Of a stretch of DNA of 64,000 nt, positions 26,192 to 34,512 are shown one piece after another. The DNA comes from Paraburkholderia fungorum. Lineage in GTDB: Bacteria > Pseudomonadota > Gammaproteobacteria > Burkholderiales > Burkholderiaceae. Below the pieces are notes generated by a model, which had not been told where the DNA came from, made no database searches, and saw nothing but the letters and a program-made list of their open reading frames with translations. The position numbers and the translations under genes were made by a program. The stretch spans positions 221,132-285,131 of the forward strand of contig NZ_CADFGE010000014.1 of assembly GCF_902833645.1 (NCBI RefSeq), written 5' to 3'. Positions within the stretch are counted from its first letter, which is position 1. Each line of letters starts with the position of its first letter.

Positions 26192-28149
26192 TACTGGATC
26201 TGCAGCGTGCGCGACACGCTCGGCACACCGTTCGCGTTCAACGCGAAGAGCATGTAGTACCCTGGCACCACGACACTCGGATCCGAGGGGATGGTCAACA
26301 GGTATTCGCCTCCCGTGCCGACTGTGAAACTTACCGGCACGCGGCGCTGCTCGTTGTTGATCGAATGGGTGACGGACGACAGGCGCATCAGCGCGAATGC
26401 CTTGACGCCGCTACTGGCGCTCACCGCGATCGACGTACCGAGTTGAGCCACGGTCGGCGCCGAACTGATGGTCGGCCGGGTTGCCGCGGACCCGTTCGCG
26501 TTGAGCAGATACGGCGGGGTCAGTATTTCGACGTTGGGGTGGTTGGTCGAACAGGTGCCGCAGAGTCCGCCACCGCCGCTTAGCACGCGACCATCCGGCA
26601 GCAGCAGCGCAACGCTGTGATAAACGCGCGGCACGGCTTGCGGAGCAAGCGGCGAGAAGGTTTGTTTAGTCGGGTCCCACAACTCCGGCGTCAACACCGC
26701 GGTGTCGTCCGAGAAAGGTTGCGCGAAGGTCTGGCCGCCCACCACGACGACCTGTCCATTCGGCAGCACGACACTGTTGTTGAAGGCGCGCTGATAGTTC
26801 ATCGAGCGGATCGCGGTGGTGACCGCGGTGCCGCTGCTGATATCGATGAGCGTCGCGTTCGACGTGGCGGGGGAGGAGTCGTAGCTTGGCGCACCGCCGA
26901 CCGCGAGGATCTTGCCGATGTCATACATGACGGCGTTGCCGTTCATCGCATCGTTGTCGTTGCCCCGATTGCCGGCCTGGATCACGCTGCCGGCGCCCGC
27001 CGTATCGAACCAGTGCATCGCCTTGCTCGGCCCCGCGTGGAAGACACGGCCATTGGAGACCGCGAACAACCACGCGTGATTGTCGGCACGGAATATGCCG
27101 CCCGCGTCGTTCGTGAGGATGTAGTCGTCGAGTATCGCGCTATTGACTTGCCATCCCGAGCCCGACGTCCATGTTTCGCCGGTCTTGCCGCCCAATGGGC
27201 CATTCCATGAGCCACCCACCAGGAACACGCCGCCGTTGCTCAACGTGACGCTGCCCTGGTAGGCACGCGGAATGTTCATCGGGTTGCCTGAAGTCCACGC
27301 ATGGGTCGAAGGCGTGTAGAAACTGGTCAAGTCGCTGCTGGAGCCGCCTGTCACATAGATGCGGCCGTCCGGCAGATTGACGATGCCCGGGCAGAACATG
27401 TCGTGGCCGGTGTTGGTGACCACCACCTGTTTGCTGGTGTTCGTGGCGGGATTGAAAATCGCCGTGTATGTTTTGCCCGGCGTGACTTCACCCGCTGTGA
27501 AATTCAACGGACTGTCGGCGGACCAGACCAGCACGGTCCCGTCGGGCAGATTGGCGGCCGCTACGGGAATAATTGGCAGCGTGATCGGCGCGGTCCACTT
27601 GGAAATCAGTGCCGCGCGAGGCAGGCCGTTGACCTGCCAGGTTTGCAACGCACTGCCGTTGCACACCTGCTGCAGGACCTGGGCCCCCTGGTTGGTCTGG
27701 CTCGCCGCGGCGAGGCACATGCCGCTGTGCACCGCGACGATCGCGTAACCGCTGCCCTGCGCCTTCAACGTGAAGCTTTGGTTCGTGCCGCCATTGCAGG
27801 TCCACTGAATGACCGGGGCGCCCGCGGCCTTGCTGGCGCCCGACACGTCCATGCACAGATTGCTGTTCTGATTAAGCAGGGTGTACTGACTTCCCGAAGC
27901 CGATGGCAGCCAGCTCTGGTTGGCGCCGCCATTGCAGGTCCAGGTAAGGACCGCGGCGCCCGGCGTTAGCGACTGCGAGTCGACGTCCGCGCAAAAGCTC
28001 GAACCCGTCAGTGCGATCGAGGCTGACGTTTGCGCCTGGGCGAGTCCGGATAGTGTCGCGAAGGCCGACGCCAACGCGATCAGCAACAGGGCCTTCACGC
28101 CGCTGTTGAGCGACCGGATGATGGTTCTTGCGGAAAGAATGCGTGCCAT
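26191..28149 (-). CDS. Secreted galactose-oxidase-type copper radical oxidase with ricin-B lectin domain
   Basis: 652 residues. A signal peptide (residues 1-40, ending AQAQ) is followed by a ricin-B-like lectin domain (about 42-172, with NQSW, NQSF and LQTW repeats), a kelch-type beta propeller and a C-terminal immunoglobulin-like DUF1929-type domain. From memory of fungal galactose oxidase, its active-site residues are all present: Cys253 in HDMFCPG, Tyr297 in PRAYQGS, Trp315 in GGSWNG, Tyr510-His511 in RVYHSVALLLPDGR and His595 in VTHSINNEQRR, at matching spacing. The enzyme should form the Tyr-Cys crosslinked radical and oxidise a primary alcohol to an aldehyde, making peroxide. It lies 25 bases after a Sco-like gene and overlaps a cytochrome gene. 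Confidence 0.9.
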   Translation of the reverse strand: MARILSARTIIRSLNSGVKALLLIALASAFATLSGLAQAQTSASIALTGSSFCADVDSQSLTPGAAVLTWTCNGGANQSWLPSASGSQYTLLNQNSNLCMDVSGASKAAGAPVIQWTCNGGTNQSFTLKAQGSGYAIVAVHSGMCLAAASQTNQGAQVLQQVCNGSALQTWQVNGLPRAALISKWTAPITLPIIPVAAANLPDGTVLVWSADSPLNFTAGEVTPGKTYTAIFNPATNTSKQVVVTNTGHDMFCPGIVNLPDGRIYVTGGSSSDLTSFYTPSTHAWTSGNPMNIPRAYQGSVTLSNGGVFLVGGSWNGPLGGKTGETWTSGSGWQVNSAILDDYILTNDAGGIFRADNHAWLFAVSNGRVFHAGPSKAMHWFDTAGAGSVIQAGNRGNDNDAMNGNAVMYDIGKILAVGGAPSYDSSPATSNATLIDISSGTAVTTAIRSMNYQRAFNNSVVLPNGQVVVVGGQTFAQPFSDDTAVLTPELWDPTKQTFSPLAPQAVPRVYHSVALLLPDGRVLSGGGGLCGTCSTNHPNVEILTPPYLLNANGSAATRPTISSAPTVAQLGTSIAVSASSGVKAFALMRLSSVTHSINNEQRRVPVSFTVGTGGEYLLTIPSDPSVVVPGYYMLFALNANGVPSVSRTLQIQ

Positions 28150-28174
28150 GGCCTCGGTATCCTTGAACGTCGGA

Positions 28175-28804
28175 CTACACTCGTCCCAGCGCGTTGAGCA
28201 CATCGCAGATTTCGTCTGCACGCGGAAGGTCGGCACTACGCCAGCGCAACTTTGCGCTCGCATCGAAGCAGTAAATCTGGGTTGCGTGATCGGCGATGTT
28301 CCCGAGTGGCAAGCGGCTGCCCGAGAGCGCCGTGCGTATCCGGTCGACATCGCCCAATGTCGGCGTTGCCGCATTCCAGGCGGGGCCCGCCTGAAAACGC
28401 ATCAACCATTCATGCAGGGCGGCGGGCGAATCGGAAAGCGGATCGATGCCGATCGACAGCAATTGAACCGGATGATTTGCGCGGATATGCGGCAGCCGGT
28501 CCTGCACCGCAGTGAACAGTGCGCCTTGCAGCGGGCATACCGAACTGCAACCGGTGTAGATCGTCTGCAGTGCGGTCACGTGCTGACTCAGCAAGTCGTT
28601 CAAACGTTGCTTCCTGCCGGTCTGGTCGATCAACCACGCATCGTCGAGTTGAACGGGCGGATTGACGACGCCCATCTGCACATGTTGCGCGTATAAGCGA
28701 GGCGACATCGCGGCCAGCGCGGCCGATGCCATGCCGCGCAGCACGGCGCGTCGAGTCAGGGTTCGACCCGACGTGTGTTCGATGGAATGGGGGCGCGTGT
28801 TCAT
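28175..28804 (-). CDS. Sco1/SenC-family copper chaperone, probable Tat substrate
   Basis: 209 residues from ATG 28804. The N-terminus has a twin-arginine signal (LTRRAVLRGMASAALAAM). The thioredoxin-fold domain keeps the Sco copper ligands: CSSVC (Cys86, Cys90) and a distal His173 in ADHATQIY. Sco proteins deliver copper to cytochrome oxidase or reduce its thiols. No cytochrome oxidase genes lie here; instead the next gene, 25 bases on, encodes a copper radical oxidase, so loading of that enzyme is the likely job. The longer frame from 28876 adds 24 residues ahead of the signal and was rejected. Confidence 0.88.
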   Translation of the reverse strand: MNTRPHSIEHTSGRTLTRRAVLRGMASAALAAMSPRLYAQHVQMGVVNPPVQLDDAWLIDQTGRKQRLNDLLSQHVTALQTIYTGCSSVCPLQGALFTAVQDRLPHIRANHPVQLLSIGIDPLSDSPAALHEWLMRFQAGPAWNAATPTLGDVDRIRTALSGSRLPLGNIADHATQIYCFDASAKLRWRSADLPRADEICDVLNALGRV

Positions 28805-28985
28805 TTTATTTGTTGAATCAAGCCCTGGCTGCAGTCTCTGCGAATGTCTGACGAAGGGAGACGCTGTGCCGCTCACACGTTACCGCTGCAGGTGAGTGCA
28901 ATCTCCTGGAACCCACTAAAAAAAGATAGCTGATGGCGGCGTGCGCGGGGTGGCGAATTACATGCGTTTGTGCGCCCGGTCACAC

Positions 28986-30755
28986 TTATTTTGGTGCGAG
29001 CGCCTGGGTGAAAAATGTCTCGCACAACGCGGCAACTCGCTGGCGTGCCGCGGGATTCAACACTTCGTGGTCCATGTTCGGAATCACCATCGCGCTGGCG
29101 TGCGCCAGCTTGTTGAGCCGGCGTCCGCCACGGCCGAAGTGCAGGCGTAGTTCGTCAAGGCCGTGGTCCAGCGGACTGAAGAGTAGCCGCACCCGGACGC
29201 CGCGCTTGTCGAGATCCATCATGCGCCGCCGGGCGCGCGAGCCCTTGTTCACCGCGCTGCCGTTCGCGTCGCCGGTCAATGATGCGACGGCATTCACGAC
29301 CGTGTCGATGGCATAGCGGGACAGCGTTCGCAGCACCGGCCGCAAGCTGACCTCGCCGCGTAGAACCTGCGACCATTTTTGCGCGCGCAGCATGGCGCGG
29401 AAATGGGCGCGCGTTGATCCGGCGCCGATCTTTGCGGCGTCGCACATTCTGAAGCCGACCGGAAATTCGAAACCCTGGAGATTGACCAGCAGGAGGGCTG
29501 CGACGGCCGGGTTTTTCGTGGCTGCATGAAGCCCCAAATAGGCACCTGAACAGATCCCGAAGACGGCGACGCGCGGATGCCCTCGGTCGACGGCCCAGTC
29601 GACCGCCAGCGACGTATCGGCGGCGAGCTGGTCGTAACTGAGCAAGGACGGGTTCGCAACTGTCCCCGCACCGCGGCTATCGCCAATGCCGTCTGCATCG
29701 AGTCGCAGCGATGCGATGCCCGCTTGTGCCAGCGAACGGGCGAGTTCAACGTTAAACCGGCCGTCGCCGACATGATGCGTTGCCGCAGTGTTGGCGATGA
29801 CAACTAGCGGTGAGCGTTCCGAACGGCCGGCCGGTTCGCACAGCATGGCGAATATGCGCCCATCGGCAAGCTCGACCGGCGTCTCGACAATGCCGTCCAG
29901 ACCGACCGCTCGCCGCGAAGGTTTTAAGGACGCCACTGCGTCGAATGAAGCGGGCTGAAACGGCGCGGGCAAGCGTGCTCCTTCGCGGACGAACCATGCT
30001 TCGACCGAACTCAATGTTGCGCGAGGCAGCACGGCCAGCCATGAGGGCTGCATCGCCTCAGGGTATTCGGGAAACGGCAGGGAATCGACCTTTGCGCCAA
30101 GCTTGCTGTACAGGTTCGCCAGCTCGTAACTGGGACCCTGACTGCCGGCGTGAACGATCAACAGGTTGCTCGCGGGCACCGCTGTAACCCGGCGCAAATC
30201 GTATTTGCCGACGGCTTCGATGGCGGCGCGGCTGAAGCGATGCCCCAGCACATCGAATGCGTCGGCAGGCTCGGTATAGCTGGCCACGTGGCGGGCCGTC
30301 TTGTCGAGCCACGTGCGCTGCAGCACATCCATTTCTCGCACGAACTGCCGTCCAACCACGACGGGTGCGATGAGCGCCACCGTATCGACGCGTGCCGCGC
30401 GCGCAGCCTGCGCGGCAACCATCGCGCCAAAGCGGACCCCGACCAGCGCGACGCGTTCGATGCCCGTTGTTCGTCGAAGGAAATCCACGGCTTCGATCGC
30501 TTCGTCTACCCATTTGTCCGGTTCGACGAGCTTGCCGGTATCGACGGAGTCGCCGGTGCCGGCGTAGTCGAATCTGAGTACTGCAAATCCCTGGTCCGCG
30601 AGACGGTCGGCGAGCGAGCGGATGGTTTGATGCAGCCATAAAGCTTCATGGCCGAGGGGGCCACAGAGCACGATCCCTAATTGCCTGGTTTTGTCAGGCC
30701 GTGACACTGGCTCGTAAAGCCAACCGAAATGTCCGCCGAAATCGACAGGATGCAT
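28986..30755 (-). CDS. Tandem alpha/beta hydrolase with two diverged hydrolase domains
   Basis: 589 residues from ATG 30755 (GTG 30767 and TTG 30827 are alternatives; none has a strong binding site). Two alpha/beta hydrolase domains follow each other. Domain 1 (about 1-260) has FDYAGTGDS but GVRFG at 106-110, with Arg108 in place of the nucleophile. Domain 2 (about 285-589) has LDADGIGDSRG, GICSG at 400-404 with Cys402 at the nucleophile position, Asp530 in SPLDHG and His563 in MDHEV. The pattern resembles exosortase-system-associated hydrolases of types 2 and 1 fused; no exosortase gene is present. No signal peptide. First gene of the copper oxidase block. Confidence 0.75.
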   Translation of the reverse strand: MHPVDFGGHFGWLYEPVSRPDKTRQLGIVLCGPLGHEALWLHQTIRSLADRLADQGFAVLRFDYAGTGDSVDTGKLVEPDKWVDEAIEAVDFLRRTTGIERVALVGVRFGAMVAAQAARAARVDTVALIAPVVVGRQFVREMDVLQRTWLDKTARHVASYTEPADAFDVLGHRFSRAAIEAVGKYDLRRVTAVPASNLLIVHAGSQGPSYELANLYSKLGAKVDSLPFPEYPEAMQPSWLAVLPRATLSSVEAWFVREGARLPAPFQPASFDAVASLKPSRRAVGLDGIVETPVELADGRIFAMLCEPAGRSERSPLVVIANTAATHHVGDGRFNVELARSLAQAGIASLRLDADGIGDSRGAGTVANPSLLSYDQLAADTSLAVDWAVDRGHPRVAVFGICSGAYLGLHAATKNPAVAALLLVNLQGFEFPVGFRMCDAAKIGAGSTRAHFRAMLRAQKWSQVLRGEVSLRPVLRTLSRYAIDTVVNAVASLTGDANGSAVNKGSRARRRMMDLDKRGVRVRLLFSPLDHGLDELRLHFGRGGRRLNKLAHASAMVIPNMDHEVLNPAARQRVAALCETFFTQALAPK

Positions 30756-31147
30756 TTTGAAGTCCACTTTATTCGTCTCTCTATCCTTGCGGCGAGTCAC
30801 GGCATTCGCCGCGGAGGTCTTTTCCAATGCTTCGCCGTGCTTTGGTTTTAAGACTTGGAATTTGCCGTTATTACGCGATATCGGAGTGGGTGTTGTCGGT
30901 GCGTTTGCGCACGTAGCCGGCGGAGGGCGAAATGAAAGCCGTCATTAAGCCTTCGAACGGATAGCGGACCCTATGTGCGATTTTTAGTTATGCGCTGTAC
31001 ATCATTCGATGCGCAGAATATTTTTGGTTTCGTTGAACGGTGGCGCCGCGGATTCGCTTCTTGAACTACGGTGAAAACATTCTCTATTTCAACACGATGA
31101 GCGATGCGCTCCGCTGAGTTGTGCCCATTGCCGCAGGGTTCGATGAA
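30756..31147. other. Gene-free region
   Basis: About 390 bases between the hydrolase and a decayed gene. It looks more AT-rich than its left flank and must hold the promoter of the minus-strand block. I see no gene, RNA or clear operator. Confidence 0.4.
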
Positions 31148-31671
31148 TCATGGGCGGAAGAGCGTCTCTATCTCCGCAACGGCGGTTGCTGTGCCGTTTT
31201 CCCGCGCCATTCGTTTTCCCCGCGCAGAGGCGCGTGGCATGATCTCTGCACGCTGCGCAAAGCTGATTGCCTGCTTGAGCTTGTCGCGCTCCAGCTTGCG
31301 CGTCGATACTGAGTCGCCCGCTACGCCGAGGCGTTTCATTTGATGCGCCCAGAAGAACTGGTCCCCTGCGAAAGGCGATACGACCGATCGCCCTCCTGCG
31401 CGGCAGTGCCGTTGCCGCCATGATGGATAACGAGCTAGGTCCGCGAAAACAGCCATTGATGGGGCGTCTCTTCGATGATGAAGAAATTGTCGGGCAGCGT
31501 CATATCGTTGGGCGTGCCGGGCCACCCTGGATACAGAAGCACGCGGAGCCCTTGCGCAGCGTCTATGAAGGCATTCAGCACCGCTTTCCCGTCGAATCCG
31601 ACCGTGCTGCCGAATCCCGATTACGTAGGCGTGTCGCCTTCGGTGCCTTAGGTCGACGCGAGGAGTTTCAT
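31148..31671 (-). pseudogene. Remnant of a UGT/MGT-type (GT1/GT28) glycosyltransferase
   Basis: Read on the minus strand from ATG 31671, the start MKLLAST-stop-GTEGDTPT matches the N-terminus of macrolide/sterol-type glycosyltransferases. It then jumps straight to their C-terminal donor domain: GFGSTVGFDGKAVLNAF, LPDNFFIIEETPHQWLF, a stop, then LVIHHGGNGTAAQEGDRS in the same frame, and finally VVSPFAGDQFFWAHQMKRLG through to the end in another frame. So it has at least two early stops, a further stop, a frameshift and an internal deletion of some 200 or more codons. It lies just downstream of a TetR remnant. Confidence 0.8.
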
Positions 31672-31679
31672 CTGGATTC

Positions 31680-31920
31680 CTATTTTTCTTCGTTCGGCAG
31701 GCGGGCGCTGCTTTGCAGGAAGACATTGGTCGCAAAGGCGAATTCGCGGCGCAGTTCCAGGTCCGGCAGGGCCAGCCAATGCATCAGCGCGCCCGGATAG
31801 AGGTGATGAAAGAGCGCGGCAAGATGCGCAGCACCGAGGTCGGCGCGGATTTCCCCGGCTGGTTGGCTATTGCGGATCATCGAAAGCGAAATGTGATTGA
31901 AAAATATCGCCGACCAATAC
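31680..31920 (-). pseudogene. C-terminal remnant of a TetR-family regulator
   Basis: The frame reads FFNHISLSMIRNSQPAGEI and RADLGAAHLAALFHHLYPG followed by ALMHWLALPDLELRREFAFA, typical of the ligand-binding C-terminus of TetR regulators. No helix-turn-helix is found upstream, so the DNA-binding half is gone; the left edge at about 31920 is approximate. It ends 8 bases before the decayed glycosyltransferase, suggesting both came from one lost regulator-enzyme unit. Confidence 0.65.
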
Positions 31921-32153
31921 TAAAGAACACTACGCTTCGGCCGTTATTCATCGTACGAATGCCGTAAACTGCACAGCCGCGTGCGCTGAGCGAATCCACC
32001 AAACGAAACCGCAACCTACGGTTTTGGGAAAGCGGGAGTGATCAGCAGCGCACGGGGAAGCAGCGCGGGACACGGTAAGACGATGGGAAGATTCCGGTCG
32101 AAACACCATGTCTTCGCCGGCGTACACCATCATTTCCCTGAAACGCCGCCCAT

Positions 32154-32567
32154 ATGAAAAAAATCTTCACGCTTTCCCTCCTGCTTGGCGCACTGCCAGC
32201 ATTCGCGGCAGCACCAAAATGCCAGACACAAACTTTCGGTCAGCACACCTCGAGAATATGTATCACTGAGGTGCCGTTCCAGCACGACTACTACACGCTA
32301 TCGGTCGACAACGCCGTGATTCTTTCGGCGCCCGACGACTACATCGAAAACGTCTCGCTCACTCACACCATTCCCGAGGACGCAGGCGTCGAATTCCCGC
32401 TGTCGAACCAAGGCGCACCGACTGTGACCATTCAGGGCGGCTGTTTGCCTGTCAGTGAAAAGCAGACCGCGGGATCGAAAACAGTCAGCGTCGAGGTAGC
32501 TCGCGTCTGTTCGTTCAAGTGGGGTAATGAACAGATCGTCAAGGACCTCCGCTTCAGCTTCGAATGA
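32154..32567 (+). CDS. Small exported protein of unknown function
   Basis: 137 residues with a signal peptide (KKIFTLSLLLGALPAFAAA). The mature part has cysteines in PKCQTQTF, RICITEV, GGCLPV and RVCSFKW, four in all, suggesting two disulphides in a small beta-rich periplasmic protein. No family is recognised. It is the first of three consecutive plus-strand genes for small exported proteins. Confidence 0.65.
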   Translation: MKKIFTLSLLLGALPAFAAAPKCQTQTFGQHTSRICITEVPFQHDYYTLSVDNAVILSAPDDYIENVSLTHTIPEDAGVEFPLSNQGAPTVTIQGGCLPVSEKQTAGSKTVSVEVARVCSFKWGNEQIVKDLRFSFE

Positions 32568-32698
32568 AGTACGCGCGAATCCATTCGCCAGGCGACGTCG
32601 TGAGGCGATAGTCCCCGCACTCGCGGCGATGGATGCATTCGGTGCTGCGCACGATCCAATGATCCACACCAAAGCAAAAAACTAGAAAACGCCACGCT

Positions 32699-33265
32699 AT
32701 GAAAAAACTTCTCTTCACCGCACTGTTTTTCTCAACAACCTCTGCCTTCGCCGCCAGTCAGGTTTTACTGGAAACCCCAGTCACCTACGCACCGGACGCT
32801 AGCGTCGTCGATCAGATCAAGAACGAATGCCACATTGAAGACATGCTGACACGCCATGTTGGCGACGCACTTCGCCGCATCAACAAGACGGGCGACGGCA
32901 CCATCGCGTCGCAAACCGACGCGGGCGGCGCGAAGATTCTCAGATTGCAGATCACTCACGTATTGGGCGTCGGCGGCGGCGCATGGAGCGGCCCCAAGGC
33001 TACGACGGTGAGTGCGGATCTGCTTGAGGACGGCAAGGTCATCCGTCACACGAAGATTAACCGCTGGTCGGTGGGCGGCATGTGGGGTGCGTTCAAGGGA
33101 AGCTGTTCGATTCTCGATCGCACGACCATTGTGATCAGCAAGGATCTGAGCCGTTGGGTGCGCGACCCGTCCTTTGAGATCAAGGAAGAAGCGCCGCCGA
33201 AGGATGCCTCGGCTTCCGAGCCGACGGCTCAAACCGATCCGGCGAGTGCCGCGAAGGCCGAGTAA
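32699..33265 (+). CDS. Exported protein of unknown function
   Basis: 188 residues with signal peptide KKLLFTALFFSTTSAFA. The mature protein shows NECHIEDMLTRHVGDALRR, a beta-rich centre (ILRLQITHVLGVGGGAWSGP, SVGGMWGAFKGSCSILDR) and a Pro/Ala/Ser-rich tail. Two cysteines, one in NECHIED and one in GSCSI, could pair. It resembles periplasmic proteins with a DUF4410-like layout only in general shape; no firm family. 131 bases after the previous gene and 123 before the next. Confidence 0.65.
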   Translation: MKKLLFTALFFSTTSAFAASQVLLETPVTYAPDASVVDQIKNECHIEDMLTRHVGDALRRINKTGDGTIASQTDAGGAKILRLQITHVLGVGGGAWSGPKATTVSADLLEDGKVIRHTKINRWSVGGMWGAFKGSCSILDRTTIVISKDLSRWVRDPSFEIKEEAPPKDASASEPTAQTDPASAAKAE

Positions 33266-33388
33266 GCGGGCGTCGGTCAGTGAGCGCAAATTGCGTCGAG
33301 CGACGTACGTCGCGAGTGTCCTTGCAGGTGCAACAGGCGCTCGTGGGCTCACTGGCCAGATAGTTTCTCCACGTTAGAAAAGAAAGTC

Positions 33389-33883
33389 ATGAAGTCCAGA
33401 ATAACTATCGCTTGCGCATTTGCTCTTCTCGCAGGCTGTACCTCCGTCGGCCATCCGTATCCCTTTCCAAAAGACTCGGAGCCCGCCGCGGACCTCCGCA
33501 TTCAGGGCGCTGGAGTCTATCTCCTGACATTGAATGAAAAGGGCTGCTACACGGGAAAAACATCTGTCGACGGCAGCCCGGGCGCAGTGCCGGTGAAAGT
33601 CGTGCCGGGCAGTCCGCTTGTGATCTCTTACGAGCAGAACGCCTGTATGATGCCCGCGACCTTTACGCCGCAGAAAGATGCGCACTATTTGCTGATCGCC
33701 GAGGAAGGGGCCAAACCGTCCGACCCGAGTAGCTCGTTCGTCGGATTGCTTGTGCATGCACCGCAGCGGCAATGCGCCGTCGGCGTCTTTGAACTTGATG
33801 GCGAAGGGCAACCGCTCAAGCCTGTTAGGGTGACCGCGGTGAGACCCCGTCAGACAGGACTGACGTGCATTAAATTTCGGTAG
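33389..33883 (+). CDS. Small lipoprotein of unknown function
   Basis: 164 residues with a lipoprotein signal, lipobox LLAGC (Cys16). The mature part has YLLTLNEKGCYTGKTSVDG, QNACMMPATFTPQKDAHYLL and RQCAVGVFELDG, a beta-rich domain with four further cysteines. No catalytic motif. Third of three exported proteins; the run ends here and about 630 bases of mostly gene-free sequence follow before groES. Confidence 0.65.
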   Translation: MKSRITIACAFALLAGCTSVGHPYPFPKDSEPAADLRIQGAGVYLLTLNEKGCYTGKTSVDGSPGAVPVKVVPGSPLVISYEQNACMMPATFTPQKDAHYLLIAEEGAKPSDPSSSFVGLLVHAPQRQCAVGVFELDGEGQPLKPVRVTAVRPRQTGLTCIKFR

Positions 33884-34385
33884 GCTGGCGAGCTGCCGCC
33901 CCTGGATGGGTCCGTAGTCGAGTCTGAATGCGGGATGAATAGTCTGGAGGTGCCGAGGCGCTTTGGTCTTCCAGACACCGGTGCGCTATCCGTTCGCGGC
34001 CTGCCGCGAGGGCTGACGTCTGCAGGGCTCGGTGCAGTACTTGGAAGCCCCCCATCAGGAACCGTCCTGACAATCTCGCGGTATTCACCCGACAGCTGGT
34101 ACATGCGAACCGCGCGCAGTCGGCGTCCCATCGACTCGGGGTTTTCCCTGGAGCAAAGGTAAATCGCCAGCACCTTCCCCGGCACAAGCCATCAGACAGA
34201 GCGCGCCGCTATGCTGCCCGCGCGGCCCCGCGAATCAACTCGCTTTCTGTCAACCCATTGTTTTGGCAGCAGATTCCCCCGCCGTGATGTTGATCCGGAC
34301 GCAACGCGCGAGGTCAAACGGCAGCGAACAAAATTCGACCTTAAACGAATCTCGACAATCGCAGCATCGATCTCCACATCCCTTC
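33884..34385. other. Region without a supported gene
   Basis: About 500 bases before the groE promoter. Both strands have frames of 75-111 codons open across 33850-34190, but none has a binding site, a signal or a recognised motif, and the sequence looks like decayed DNA. No RNA gene is seen. Confidence 0.35.
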
Positions 34386-34414
34386 TTGAATTTGTCACCA
34401 CCCGTCCATATAAT
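34386..34414 (+). promoter_or_regulatory. Sigma-70-type promoter of groESL
   Basis: TTGAAT (34386-34391) and TATAAT (34409-34414) are separated by exactly 17 bases. The -10 box runs into the CIRCE element, so a bound HrcA would block initiation. Confidence 0.8.
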
Positions 34415-34440
34415 TAGCACTCGCTGCACGAGAGTGCTAA
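34414..34440. promoter_or_regulatory. CIRCE operator (HrcA binding site)
   Basis: TTAGCACTC, nine bases, GAGTGCTAA: a perfect match to the CIRCE consensus with the standard 9-base spacer. It overlaps the last base of the -10 box and lies in the groES leader, so groESL should be repressed by HrcA and released by heat stress. Confidence 0.96.
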
Positions 34441-34512
34441 CAACATCGCCGGTTGGCTTAGCCAGCCGGGTTTTCTCAGCGTTCTTCAGTCTCAATCAAG
34501 AGAGGAGTATGT

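Noticed and set aside
28175..28804. Treating the Sco-like protein as part of cytochrome oxidase assembly
   Set aside because: No cytochrome oxidase genes are near, and the next gene, 25 bases on, is itself a copper enzyme.
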